64,000 nucleotides of DNA from Athripsodes cinereus (GCA_947579605.1 OX388318.1:24228098-24292097); one strand, 5' to 3'; shown: positions 1-10,822, counted from the first letter of the stretch. The notes: a model not told the origin generated them from the letters alone. Program-made: numbers and translations.

Positions 1-2275
1 ACTATTTTATTCCCGCACGGGGCAAGAGCAAAGCGTGCCTTACATTGGGGGACCGACCCTGGAAACGGGCTATCGGTAACAATCCAGATGTCAACGAATG
101 CGAAGCGTTAATTGGATAATGACGGACCAATGACATTATGGGTTAAGGGCGGTTACATAAGATTTTTTTGTCCGTGATTTGGGTAGGAGATCGATAGATG
201 AGTTAATAAAAATCATTTGCACAGCGATTCCTTAGTCAGATTCCGAATTTCGCTTTCGAGAGAGAAAACGGTCAGAGGTCGCGCGTCTGTTGTCGATCTG
301 ACTAGAGAAAAGCCGTATTGCTTTGGTGGAAGATCATTGTCAGTGTAGATAGTCAGTTTTATTTTTGATATCGATTAAATATATCTACATGTTTTTTTTT
401 TTTTTTTTGACTTAGAAAATAATTTTTGTGATAGTGCTATTCCATCGAACTAGTAAAAACATTCTGCGAGTGAATAATTGGTGATAGATAATTATTGGTA
501 ATAATAATTAAATTAAATACACGCAAACGAGTCAGATTATATAATTGTGATCGGGGGGGAGAAATCATTAATTCCTTCGTGACTTTCTGTAAATCGAGGT
601 GAGAACAGGACGTATCTGCTGAGTGAGAAATTGGTGATAGATAATTATATTGGTAATAATAATTAAATTAAATACATGCAAACGAGTCAGATTATATAAT
701 TGTGATCGGGGGGGAGAAATCATTAATTCCTTTGTGACTTTCTGTAAATCGAGGTGAGAACAGGACGTACCTGCTGAGTGAGAAATTGGTGATAGATAAT
801 TATATTGCGCAGTGTTTTAATAATAGTACCTAAATCAGTATCTGAAACTCCCTGGACAATCGTGATAGAAATAATATCGCTTCTACTCACAGGTTGAAAC
901 GATATTGTGAAGTTATTTAATCAGCTGAATTCAGGCAGGCTGTCATCTTTCGCATAGACTGGTGTAGGTGTTATAGAACATTGTTATATGAACACAAAGC
1001 TGAGGGCGTGGACGTCCAACAAGTGAATCGTTGTGTCGTGACTGAAGGAACGTTACCAACTGGATCGTGGGAATAGGAACGACCAGAAACGTGGAATCAT
1101 CCCAGAAGGCCTTTCCCGTCGGACAGCCGTAAGAATATTGATATCTTATCTAGACATGATAGTCAGGTATTGGGGTAGAGAAATCGCTGGAACGGAATAG
1201 GAAGAGTAGACAAGGAAGAAAGGGGTTGTTGTTTTGTTTTCACTTGGTTTTAGTTTTTTTTCTTTGATTGTTATTTTTTATGAAATTATGCAATACCCAA
1301 TATTAACTGAATATGTACCTAGCGATAAGTTGGGAGTTATTTAATTCACGTAACGAATCCTAAGGTGGTTGTGAATAGAGTTTATTTTTTTTGTATTCTA
1401 TTTTATTAATACAAATAAACAATTTTTACATATTATACAGTACAACTTAAATATTGAAATTTTCTATGACGATTTGAGTTTTTCTGTTTCAATTGTCTCT
1501 GATAAGTAGGGATCAATCATAATTTGACTTCAATCCTTTTATTTTTTTTTTTTTGATTTTTTTTGTATTGCAACAAATCAGGGTATCTGGGAGTAGAGTA
1601 ATTAATATAAGACCTAATATATTGAATGATAATATATGTGTGCCCTTGCGGTGATTTTTCGCAAAACAGTGAAATCCTGAGTTGTCCAGGATAGTAATGT
1701 CATTACTATGGTTAATCAATAAAATGCAAATTTGTATACCTATAAATATTCAGAGAAAGGGAACAATTGTTTCCCTAAGTTGATACTATAATATATTCTA
1801 AGATGTGCAGGTGCCAAATTGATACTGTATACCTATAAATATTCTATGTGCATGAATGTGAACCTATTGCTAAATGTTTATGGTGAAATTATTTTTTTTT
1901 CTCTTTGATTTGATTTATTGATTGATTGATTATCAGGAATAACAAAATTAGTTGTAACACACATAGCCTTAGGTTTTCTTTTGTTAAATGTTGTTTTTTT
2001 TTTGCTTTTATATCTCAATAAACGTGAGTCATACCAAATTAAGATTTTAATTTAAGTAGAGAGTAGGACACCCCACTTATCCCTCTGTCATAGAGCCAAA
2101 AGGCAAGAATAGAGAAAGAGAGAGAGAAACCGAACCAATAAGTACATATACTTTTGATCGGGACCTGCACCTCCGCCTAAAGAGATAAGACTGAGCTAAG
2201 CCGGAGGCTGTGTTTTTGGACACTGGCTGGATTCTAAAGGGGAGTAACCAGCGGAGAGTACGCAGGTACGTATCA
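1..2275 (+). repeat. 5' LTR (truncated by window edge)
   Basis: Matches 10863-13137. It ends ...TATCA just before the primer-binding site. The LTR contains three AATAAA-type signals (near 1414, 1718 and 2017), long T runs, and an internal tandem repeat at 464-808. Short ORFs inside it (for example about 1513-1719 on the minus strand) occur in both copies simply because the LTR is duplicated; nothing suggests they are genes. The last 200 bases (GC-rich, near 2160-2275) look like the end of the R/U5 region. Confidence 0.93.
464..808. repeat. Tandem repeat inside the 5' LTR, about 152-155 bp period
   Basis: Two full units (464-615 and 616-770) and a third partial unit (771-808) share the motif TTGGTGATAGATAATTAT followed by an A/T stretch, a run of seven G and a GAACAGGACGTA segment. 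The units differ by a few substitutions and indels. The same array is at 11326-11670 in the 3' LTR. Tandem blocks in LTR U3 regions often carry promoter or enhancer sites; that role is inference here. Confidence 0.9.
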
Positions 2276-2890
2276 AATTGGCGCGCCAATCGCGGGGCTT
2301 GCTTGATCTAGCACGCTAAATCAAGCACGAACCCAGCAGCACATGCTGCAGTTTTTTTTTTCTTCTCATTCTCTCTCTCTCTTACTACTTTAACAGAGGC
2401 AAAGTGGAAGGTGTTTAATAACAATAGGACGCATAGTTACGTATAAGAATCAGTTGTGATAGTCTTATTTAGCAATAGAAAAGAGCGTTAGATTGGGGTT
2501 CAGGTGATAGGGGTTAGGTACTCGTAGGTAAGGGTAAAACTACAAATCAAAGAATCATTAAAATTGCGGATTATAGAGCTTAACAGAAATATTAAAATTA
2601 CAAGCCATGGGAGAGTTGTCGAATTAGTTATATGAATGAATAAATAGATATATTAGAAATTAATAGGTAGTTAATTACTTTGAATAGCGTATAGTTTTAC
2701 AAACAATAGGTTTTTTTTTTTCTCTCTCAAACAATAAGTAAGTCTGTGATTTGTAGGTACGGTAAGGTTAAAGGATATATTAGTTTTTTTTTGTACTGTG
2801 GTTGGAGTTATTTGGTACCTACCTATAGTGTGTCAGGTTTTATTTTTTTGTATAGCGGGTCCTAATATCTATAAAATAAATAAATATAGA
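2276..2890 (+). promoter_or_regulatory. Untranslated leader with primer-binding site
   Basis: Directly after the LTR end, from 2279, is TGGCGCGCCAATCGCGGGGC, which starts with TGG as expected for pairing with a tRNA 3'-CCA end. It overlaps a 12-bp palindrome TTGGCGCGCCAA at 2278-2289. The tRNA is not identified. The remaining 600 bases up to the likely gag start are AT-rich and hold no ORF. Confidence 0.75.
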
Positions 2891-3802
2891 ATGAATACGG
2901 CAAGCTCCAGCAGGACGCGAAGCCAGCAGAGGAAAACAATGTCCGCGGCTGAATCGGACACGAATAGTGGTGTGGATGGCCAGGAGATCCCTATGGCCCC
3001 CATGGAGAAAGAAGACGGATACCCACGGGTAATCTACGTTGACCGGGGCGACGGCGAGAGAAGGTCAATCGGGACGACCTTCGATGGGAGGCCGGATGAA
3101 TGCCCGGAGGCGTTTATCGCGGCATGCGAGACGCATTTCCGCCGGTACGAGACCGCCGAGGTGGACCGCGTGAGGAAGGCGTCCGCACGGTTAGGTGGCA
3201 TGGCTGGAAACTGGTGGGCCACTAGAGGAAGTGACCTCTTAAGGTGGGAGGTCTTTAAGACCCTCCTCCTGCAGAGGTACGGGACCGAGGAGGCCGAACA
3301 CTCCCTCCTAGCGCACCTGTACGGGGATCGGCAGAGGCTCCAGGAATCCGGTTTGGCTTTCCTGGAGAGGAAGGCAAAGGTCTTCCGGAGGATGAGGGGT
3401 GAGCAAGAATGGGGGTTACTGGTGCCTCACATAGTCACCCTGATGACCCCTAAGTACAGGGAGGCATTGGAGAGGGACGGTAGGAGTCTAGGGTCCTACG
3501 AAGAGCTCCATCGGCGGGTTACCACCCTAGACTTCCCTCGTGAGATGGTCCATCCTATCGGACAGGAGGAACGCTCGGGAAGAGGGCTGGGACCTCCGAG
3601 ACAAACGGGTAATCCCGTACGATCCCCTATGGATCGGACGCGGCGACTAGCCTGCTACCGTTGTGGAGGGAACCACCTCCAGCGCCAGTGCAGGCAACCT
3701 GCACAGTACCAGGGCCCCCGTAACACCCAATCATGGCGGGGAAACGGGGAGCGCCCAGGCCAACACGATACGGCGGGGCCCCCGGCTCCAGGACGAGCGT
3801 AG
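2891..3802 (+). CDS. gag: Gag polyprotein of the long-LTR gypsy element
   Basis: Structural capsid/nucleocapsid protein that packages the element RNA in virus-like particles. The open frame runs from 2798, but the first 31 codons encode a hydrophobic stretch unlike a Gag start. I prefer the ATG at 2891 (about 303 aa); the ATG at 2939 is another option. The middle has a retrotransposon-gag-type region with W-rich helices (...NWWATRG, RWEVFKTLLLQRYG). The C-terminus is basic and carries one zinc knuckle, CYRCGGNHLQRQC, which is CX2CX3HX4C and so one residue shorter than the usual CX2CX4HX4C. The gene is much more GC-rich than its surroundings. It overlaps the pol frame, and a slippery heptamer lies in its last codons. 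Confidence 0.88.
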   Translation: MNTASSSRTRSQQRKTMSAAESDTNSGVDGQEIPMAPMEKEDGYPRVIYVDRGDGERRSIGTTFDGRPDECPEAFIAACETHFRRYETAEVDRVRKASARLGGMAGNWWATRGSDLLRWEVFKTLLLQRYGTEEAEHSLLAHLYGDRQRLQESGLAFLERKAKVFRRMRGEQEWGLLVPHIVTLMTPKYREALERDGRSLGSYEELHRRVTTLDFPREMVHPIGQEERSGRGLGPPRQTGNPVRSPMDRTRRLACYRCGGNHLQRQCRQPAQYQGPRNTQSWRGNGERPGQHDTAGPPAPGRA

Positions 3803-6800
3803 ATCGGGGGTACGACGCGGCTGGGAGGTCCTTGCGACCGCCCTCCCAGCAGGAGGGGCCAGGAGGTACGGAGGGTCGCGAAGAAAGAGAAGTAGAGGGG
3901 GGCGTGTGCCAGGTGTGTCGGGATGGAAGGGGGCACAACGGACACGACCTCCCCAGGATACGGGTGACGCTGCGTGGGGAGGACCACGTAGCTTTAATAG
4001 ATACAGCGTCCTCCCATAATTTAATTAAAAGACCTCTACTAGGAACTGCGAACGTAGAGGATCGGATACAGACGACGCTCAAGCTGGCGGATGGTGCAGT
4101 CACCATGAATGCTAGCGGTAGGGTGACCATCAGGTTGGGAGTGCAGGGACAGGTAATCCCTACCGAGTTCCTAATAGTAGACGGCCTTCGAGAAGACATC
4201 ATACTGGGTATCAACTGGATGACCGGTCAGAGGGCCGTAGTAGATTTGTATAGAGGGTGCTTCCATTTTGGGAAGACAGAAAGGACCACCACCCACCTTT
4301 TACCCCAACGTAGGAGGGCCCTCATTGAAGCAACACTCCCGGAACTCCCTTCTGAGTGGAGTGACTCGGATAAGAGGAGTTTGAGCTCCCTTTTAGGAGA
4401 GTTCAGTGAGGTATTCACCCCATATGCAGGGCCGGCGCCCTTACAAGCGTATAAGATCCGCCTCACCGATAGTCGCCCGATAAAGTTACCTCCGTATCGG
4501 TTGTCGGACGTTAAAAAGAGGAATTTATATGCGCAATTGGAAGGCATGCTTGCTGATGGGGTGATCGAAGCAAGCCGGTCACCATATTCATTCCCTATCG
4601 TCATGGCTCCGAAAAAAGGCAAAGAAGAGTACCGCTTCTGCGTCGATTTTCGCAAACTAAATGACGTCACGGAGGAGGAACTGTCTCCACTGCCCATCAT
4701 ACAGGAGACTTTGAAGGACCTTGGGAATGCCCAGGTGTTCTCAACGATTGACCTCCAGAAGGGGTATTGGCAGGTCCCCATGGAGGAGGCGTCCAGGAGG
4801 TACACGGCATTTACCACCCCAGATGGAGCTTCTTATCAGTTCCGGGTCCTTCCATTTGGCCTGAAGGGGGCTCCCAGTCACTTTCAGAAGGCGATGTGCC
4901 AAGAGGTACTCGCGGGGTACCTCAGAGACTTCTGTCTTGTATATCTGGACGATATTATTATATATTCACCAGATATAGATACACATCTGTACCACTTACG
5001 TCTAGTTCTAGAACGGTTGCAGCAGTATAACTTACGGTGTGCACCCGATAAGTGTAGGCTGGCCGCAAGAGAACTCAACTACTTAGGACATGTCGTTACA
5101 CAGGGAGGCAATCAACCTCAGACGATACATGAGCTGTCTATTGCCGACACACCTGTACCTACGACACGAAGGAAGCTACGTGCGTTTTTAGGTCTTTGTA
5201 ACTGGCTGCGGGAGTACGTTCACAACTTTGCTGAAATAGCGGCCCCTCTTACAGACCTCTTAAGCACGAAAATACCATACAAATGGAATGCGGAAGCGGA
5301 TTCTGCAATGCAGAAAATTAAAGTGGAGTTATCCAAACCGTTATCTCTGTGTCGGCCGGATTTTAGTAGGGAGTTTATCTTACAAACCGACGCGAGTAAG
5401 CTAGGCGTCGCGGCGGTATTGTACCATGCGCGTCCCGATGGCGGTCGCGATGTTATTTCGTATGCCAGCTCTCGATTCTCGGCGGCCGAACAGAGGTGGC
5501 ACTCCAATGAACAGGAGGCGTACGCGGCCGTATGGGCCATTCGTAGGTATCGCCCATTTTTAGAGTCAGCGCCTTTCAAATTACGCACGGATAATAGGGC
5601 TCTCACGTGGTTACACAAGGCCAAAGATGAAAGGGCCAAGTTAACGCGGTGGGCATTATTATTGCAAGAATTTAACTTCACGATCGAGCACTGCCCAGGG
5701 AAGGAGAATGAACTCCCCGACCACTTATCTAGGGACCCACAGGGAGGTCCAGAGGGAGAGGTAGGAGGTATAGAACGGGCTATGTACCCCGATGTGAGGC
5801 AAGAGGGATGGAAAACGGAGGAAATTATACCTCTAGTGATGCAGGTAGACGCTACCCCTCATAGCGAAGAACGACTGCAAGGTTCGTTGGCGGGTTTAGT
5901 GAAGGGGGGTCAACGGGAAGACGCGAAGCTCACCAGGCTGGCGGAGTATGTGGAGAGGGCCGAACGGGCCCCACAAGATACCAACACTCGAGGGAGGCAA
6001 TTGATGCGTATCTACACAGTGAAAGAGGGAGTACTATACCGAAAGGGGGCGGAGGCGCAAGATAGTCGGCTGGTAGTGCCCCGGTTCCTGATACCAAAGG
6101 TGATAAGGACCTATCATGATGACCCGTTAGCGGGACACCCAGGTGGAAGCGAGACGTTGCGCGCCATACAACGGTCGTATGTGTGGAGAGGGATGGAAGG
6201 CGACACGCGTCGGCACGTGAGGGGATGTATGGTTTGTGCCAGAGCAAGAGGGCGACCCTCCCACCAAAGAGCGTCTCTAGGCTCTACAAAGGCACAGCAT
6301 GCTTTCGAGATCATATCTCTGGACCTTATGGGAAAGTATCCGACGTCAACGAGAGGGAACCGTAATATTCTCACGGTTACCGATGTTTTTACTAAATGGG
6401 TAGAGGCTTTTCCAATGCGGGCTGGACGGGCGCCGCAGATAGTCAACCTCCTGGAGACCCAGATATTCTCTCGATTCGGGTACCCCAGGATTATCGTGAC
6501 CGACAACGGTCGACAGTTCCGACACCGATCCTGGAAGGAGGCAATTGAGAGGTGGCAATGTAACCACTGGACAACCGCAGTGTATCACGCTCGTGCAAAT
6601 GCAGTGGAGCGCAAGAACCAGGACATAAAAAAGGGACTACGCATCAGGCTATTGGACAAGCCGCATAATAGATGGGAGGAGTGCTTGGGTGAAATAGTCG
6701 GATCGTTGCGTAGGCGACGAAACGAAGCTACGGGAATGACCCCTAGCAGAGCACTTCTTGGTTATGAAGCAAGAAGACCAGGAGAATGGGAACTAGTAGA

Positions 6801-7161
6801 TACCGATCTCGGAGAACGATCCACGCGTGACAGGGAGGCAACGGACCAACTTATACGCGAGAATCAGGATAGGTATTGCGCAAAATACTCATCGAACGAG
6901 ACAGGTGAAGGTACCTACACTACGGGTGACCTCGTGATGATACGGGAGCACCCGTTGTCTAATGAAGCGGCGGGACGACATGCTGGATTTGCACCAAAGT
7001 GGGCAGGTCCGTATACCGTGTTAATACCCACCGGGAATAATAGGGTTTATTGGGTAAACCGACACGGGAAGCCTTTGAAAGTACACGTTGACGACTTACT
7101 ACCGGCGCCGGGACGCCAACATGAAATCGAGGAGGTGCCGTCTAGAACGGTGGCGACATAA
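3733..7161 (+). CDS. pol: Pol polyprotein: protease, reverse transcriptase, RNase H, integrase
   Basis: Expressed probably as Gag-Pol by frameshift, so the ATG at 3733 need not be used (1142 codons from there). Numbering from it: protease active site D90-T-A-S-S, a variant of DTGAS; reverse transcriptase with YLDD at 404-407; RNase H with TDAS, D553; integrase N-terminal zinc region with spaced H, H, C, C (HDDPLAGH ... CMVCAR); integrase catalytic D864, D924 and E959; C-terminal GPYTVL segment typical of the GPY/F module. D924 and E959 are 34 residues apart rather than the usual 35, because the YHARANAVE segment is one residue short. The frame is intact, with all catalytic residues present, so the enzyme may be active. 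No chromodomain is seen. The gene is GC-rich against an AT-rich flank. Confidence 0.95.
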   Translation: MAGKRGAPRPTRYGGAPGSRTSVDRGYDAAGRSLRPPSQQEGPGGTEGREEREVEGGVCQVCRDGRGHNGHDLPRIRVTLRGEDHVALIDTASSHNLIKRPLLGTANVEDRIQTTLKLADGAVTMNASGRVTIRLGVQGQVIPTEFLIVDGLREDIILGINWMTGQRAVVDLYRGCFHFGKTERTTTHLLPQRRRALIEATLPELPSEWSDSDKRSLSSLLGEFSEVFTPYAGPAPLQAYKIRLTDSRPIKLPPYRLSDVKKRNLYAQLEGMLADGVIEASRSPYSFPIVMAPKKGKEEYRFCVDFRKLNDVTEEELSPLPIIQETLKDLGNAQVFSTIDLQKGYWQVPMEEASRRYTAFTTPDGASYQFRVLPFGLKGAPSHFQKAMCQEVLAGYLRDFCLVYLDDIIIYSPDIDTHLYHLRLVLERLQQYNLRCAPDKCRLAARELNYLGHVVTQGGNQPQTIHELSIADTPVPTTRRKLRAFLGLCNWLREYVHNFAEIAAPLTDLLSTKIPYKWNAEADSAMQKIKVELSKPLSLCRPDFSREFILQTDASKLGVAAVLYHARPDGGRDVISYASSRFSAAEQRWHSNEQEAYAAVWAIRRYRPFLESAPFKLRTDNRALTWLHKAKDERAKLTRWALLLQEFNFTIEHCPGKENELPDHLSRDPQGGPEGEVGGIERAMYPDVRQEGWKTEEIIPLVMQVDATPHSEERLQGSLAGLVKGGQREDAKLTRLAEYVERAERAPQDTNTRGRQLMRIYTVKEGVLYRKGAEAQDSRLVVPRFLIPKVIRTYHDDPLAGHPGGSETLRAIQRSYVWRGMEGDTRRHVRGCMVCARARGRPSHQRASLGSTKAQHAFEIISLDLMGKYPTSTRGNRNILTVTDVFTKWVEAFPMRAGRAPQIVNLLETQIFSRFGYPRIIVTDNGRQFRHRSWKEAIERWQCNHWTTAVYHARANAVERKNQDIKKGLRIRLLDKPHNRWEECLGEIVGSLRRRRNEATGMTPSRALLGYEARRPGEWELVDTDLGERSTRDREATDQLIRENQDRYCAKYSSNETGEGTYTTGDLVMIREHPLSNEAAGRHAGFAPKWAGPYTVLIPTGNNRVYWVNRHGKPLKVHVDDLLPAPGRQHEIEEVPSRTVAT
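3739..3789 (+). promoter_or_regulatory. Predicted -1 ribosomal frameshift site between gag and pol
   Basis: Pol lies in the -1 frame relative to gag and its frame has a stop at 3721-3723, so any shift must happen between 3724 and the gag stop at 3802. In that window the heptamer GGGAAAC at 3739-3745 is phased as G GGA AAC in the gag frame, a canonical X XXY YYZ slip site known from several retroviruses. Two bases downstream, GGAGC (3748-3752) can pair with GCTCC (3785-3789) and GCCC (3753-3756) with GGGC (3776-3779), giving a GC-rich stem that could stimulate pausing. The short spacer is unusual, so the structure is less certain than the heptamer. Confidence 0.8.
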
Positions 7162-7227
7162 AGAAAAAAAAGAACACGCGCCGTGGAGTTGACGGCCTAA
7201 GAATATCACTCCCACCTTTTTCTACTG

Positions 7228-7262
7228 TTTTTGAGTGTCCTGTAAGAGGCAGGAGATCGAAA
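7228..7262 (+). repeat. Segment resembling repeat family A
   Basis: TTTTTGAGTGTCCTGTAAGA followed by GGCAGGAGATCGAAAAA closely matches the 5' part of family A (GAGTGTCCTGTAAAAGGCAG then GTGTTCGAAAAA at 22870-22900). The match ends after about 35 bases. It may be a captured fragment or a shared ancestor. Confidence 0.6.
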
Positions 7263-9749
7263 AACCACCATAAAATAAAAATATCGAACATCAGAATTAC
7301 TGTAAATAATGTAAATAATGTACGGAGGGATATAGATACGTAGATATTTTAGATTAGGTTTAGTATGTTTTTTTCATGTAAAATAGAAACCGTTTGTCAT
7401 ACCTATATTATTATTAGCCTAAGTCATAACATAAGTACTAACAAAATAACTAGATTTAGATAGAGGCCGAATTAAGAATTTCGTTGTAAGAGAGATAACT
7501 AGGTAGGTATAGTGTAAAGATAATTTGAATGTACAGTGTATACACTTGGCAGTTAGGTATATGTCGCAAATTAGATAAATAGTACGTAGACATCTAGAAA
7601 TAAGGATATATCATTAGGTGAGAGTAATTAGTTTCTAACAAAATCATAAGTTTTAGTTATTATTATTTCGTATAGTAGCTAAGATGGATAGGTGGAATGT
7701 AAGGCGGAAAACATTCGTCCGGTTAGGTATGTAGAGATGTCGCATAGCCAAGATGGCGACAGGAAGCAATACTGTTTGGAGACAGGTATACGACTACGAG
7801 GAGGCGTGACAAACTATTGTTTACATAACAATAGTGGCCAAGGGAATAGGACAATAGAAATTTTGTTAGCCGAAAACAAATAAAACCGTTATTACCTGAA
7901 GAGATAGAGTGCGGGTAAGGCTTGTAGGACGTGAGGATTAAATTGAAAATTAGGTCGCAGTTTGGGAAGATTGGTTTGTAAGAACGTAAGAGCAAGGAAC
8001 CGTTTTATGCGAAAGGCATGACGGCTCTTGACATAGTAAGGGTGCTATTGTCGTGTTACTTACGAAAGTAGTCAGACAGAATCGTAAAGCGACGAGAAAC
8101 GAGGAAAGAAGGCGGAACTGAGAGCGAGAGGGGATCGTGGTCGGAAGTGCAAGGTAGATACCGCATGGAGAGATAGTTTGAAGCGAGTTAGTAGGTAGTG
8201 GAGATGGAAGGAATCGTAGATTATAGAAGAAGGTTCGACTCACTCATCTTATCGGAGAACGCGAGTGGAAAACGGTTTCCAGATTTATCAAGGGTGGTAA
8301 ATCCATCTCCATAATGATGGGTTGTGACCTGGTCTCGGACGGAAAATGGAGGGGGGGTAGCCCCCCCCCACATTTAGGCATTTAAGGGTAAATGACCTGG
8401 AGTCCTTGTCAGGAGAAAGGGTAGGTGAAGTAGCTAGTAGTATATTAGATTATAATTTAGGCGCAAGGTATGACTCATTATAATGTTTAATTAAATTGAA
8501 TTAGCAATTAGCTTTGATAAGTTTTATTTCATTTTTCATTATTTGGTATAAGTGTAAATTCATTGTTTAAATTTCACACCATTTTATACTTATAGTTCTC
8601 GTATATTTTAGGGTTGTTTTATTGTTCAAAAAATACTGTTATATTTTTTTTCTGTATTGATTGATACCTATAATAAATTGTATGATGTATATATATAAAT
8701 CTAGATGATGTTAAGTAATTGTACTATAGGTTGATGTAAGAGGTAACAGCCGTTAAGGGCTTAAATAATAAAAAAAAATGAATGTGTAAACAAATTAATT
8801 GAATATTAGTATGATAAATTATAGATGGTCATTTTCAATCGTGATAACGTGGTAATGTGCTAGAGATATTTGATTATTTACCACGTATATGTGTTAGTAT
8901 AAAAGTATTCTGTTTTTTTGAGACAGGGGTAAGGGGTCTGAGATACCTAATGAGTGCACGAAGGTGATTCGTGCATAATGAATATGGTGAAAAACGATGA
9001 AGGAGATGATTTGTATTTATAAATGATATATGGGTTTGTTTTGTTTTATGTAATCTAGTTATTATAAGTGACCACATACTTGTTAAGTAAATGTATCAGA
9101 TATTGCCTATGATGTAAATACTCGATTGGAAATAGAAAAAAAATATGGGGACTCATTGAAAACATACAGTAAATGGGAGATGTAAAATTACGGGAAGACT
9201 ATGGGTTGATTCGGGAGAAAGAATTGGTTCATTTGATTCAATTATTTCCCTTACAAGGTGAACAAAACTCGCAAAATGACTATTGCTCTGTAAATTGTAT
9301 ATTTTTATATAAGAATGTAACGTTTATTGTATTAAGAACCTATAAAAGCATGAGTGTAGTTATAAAAGTAAATTTTTAAAAAGCAAAATGTATTTTAGGC
9401 TAAGTATTATTAGCATTGTGATGGTTATTGCATAAATACAACGCGTAGATAAGGCGTAAATAACGGGTTATGAACAAGCTTAATATCGTTGTGGAGGGGG
9501 AAGGAAGGTAGGAATATAAAACGGAGACTAATTAAGGCATAAGGGGGCCTGTTTGGTTAAATGGACTATCATGGTCAAGAAATATTACAACTTTACGAAG
9601 CACGTAGCAGATTTCTTGGTTTAACGCTACGACAAGACAGAAAACGCGAAACCAAGTGGCGCCGGGCAAATAGATAGAATATGTCTTGAACGTTAGATGG
9701 TTCATTTATTTATTTTTGTGTTTTTTTTTTAAGAAGGCCAAGGGAATAG

Positions 9750-9813
9750 GCTGAAATTTGTCAAATTAAGTAGGGTGGGATTGTTATGTAGGAAATAGTT
9801 GACAAATTTCAGC
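9750..9813. repeat. 15-bp perfect inverted repeat in the 3' internal region
   Basis: GCTGAAATTTGTCAA at 9750-9764 is repeated as its exact reverse complement at 9799-9813, with a 34-base loop. The transcript could form a stable hairpin; function unknown. Confidence 0.85.
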
Positions 9814-10808
9814 ATTCGAAGATGATGGGTTTGAGACACATGCTGGACAATAAGTATGTAGGGATAGATTCTCAATCGTGGGAATGTAGACGAGAGGAAG
9901 TTTCCGTCTTTGTTTAGGAAGTAATAAATTCAGAGGATGTCATTTAATTTTAAGAAGCAAATTTGATCCGTGTATTTTTTTTATATAGTCCAAATTTTGG
10001 ACTTGGTCCGGTCATAAATATCAAATTAGACAGCTACCAAAATTCATGCTAAAAATAGACCAACAAAAAATACCCTTTCGGGGAATTTTGAACGAAGGCC
10101 ACACATCGAGGCCATTAAACTGAAGATTTATGGTAACAGTGGCGTATCGAATTTGGTAGTGGGAGAAAAGAATCGTGAAATAACTCCGGATATAAAAAAA
10201 TGGAAAAAAAGGGTGAGATCGCGAGTTATCATATGTAAATTGTCTGTTCGAATAAGCAGATCAGTAAAGGGGTAAATTAATTTCGAAGCGGGGGGCATTG
10301 TTTTTCGAATCACTAAGATATTTCCTCCCTAGGGGTTACCTTAAGCGTGGAGAGGGTGAACAACGACTGCTCCTGAAAGCTTGGAGCGGTTATGAGAGAA
10401 ATCGGTCTGGAATAAATAAAGTTGAAAATCGAAATGAATCCGACTCGTAAGTTGGGCCACTGTGAAATTGCCGCCCTGGCGCTATGAACAATACATGGGG
10501 TGTGTCGAAGCAGGGCGGGGTCAAAAATCGCAGCTCTTCCAGGAACATATGATTCCGAAACCGAAAAACAGGTCCGTCGGTAGAAAAGAAAAATTACGAA
10601 ATGGACGCGGGCAGAAGTAAGAAAGACATTTCTTTAGGAAAAGTGAATAAACAAAAAAAATAACCACGTAATCGTTTCATTAAAATGACCCTCGTACATT
10701 CCTTATGTCGATTCAAATTGAAAATGGAAATTAGACGAAGTAGGTATCCGGTAATAATGTCAAAGGGCAATGGTAGAAGAAATTAACTTATAACATAGCT
10801 GCCGCGAC

Positions 10809-10822
10809 ATTCGGAGGAGATA
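10809..10822 (+). other. Polypurine tract candidate
   Basis: The purine-rich ATTCGGAGGAGATA lies just before TGTGTTAAG at 10823, the most likely LTR start, since LTRs usually begin TG and follow a purine run. The boundary cannot be confirmed because the corresponding bases of the 5' LTR are outside the window. Confidence 0.55.

Larger units (their letters stand above)
7162..10822 (+). other. Long 3' internal non-coding region of the gypsy element
   Basis: This 3.66-kb stretch between the pol stop and the 3' LTR holds only short scattered ORFs (the longest about 97 codons, antisense), none with a recognisable domain, signal peptide or membrane pattern. An env gene would be expected here in env-bearing relatives. 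The first 100 bases contain a segment like repeat family A (7228-7262). Near 8350 a run of G is followed by a run of C, which can form a short hairpin. A 15-bp inverted repeat is at 9750-9813. The motif CCAAGGGAATAGG occurs twice (near 7838 and 9738). Confidence 0.7.

Noticed and set aside
1513..1719. 68-codon minus-strand ORF in the LTR, repeated at 12375-12581
   Set aside because: It is duplicated only because LTRs are identical. Low-complexity product with K runs from the poly-T tract, and no domain.
3776..3782. GGGCCCC as the gag-pol slip site
   Set aside because: It looks like a heptamer but is out of phase: the gag codons are GGG CCC CCG, so the X XXY YYZ phasing fails. GGGAAAC at 3739 is in phase.
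7950..8243. 97-codon antisense ORF as an env remnant
   Set aside because: Wrong strand relative to the element and no signal peptide, membrane or glycoprotein pattern that I can defend.
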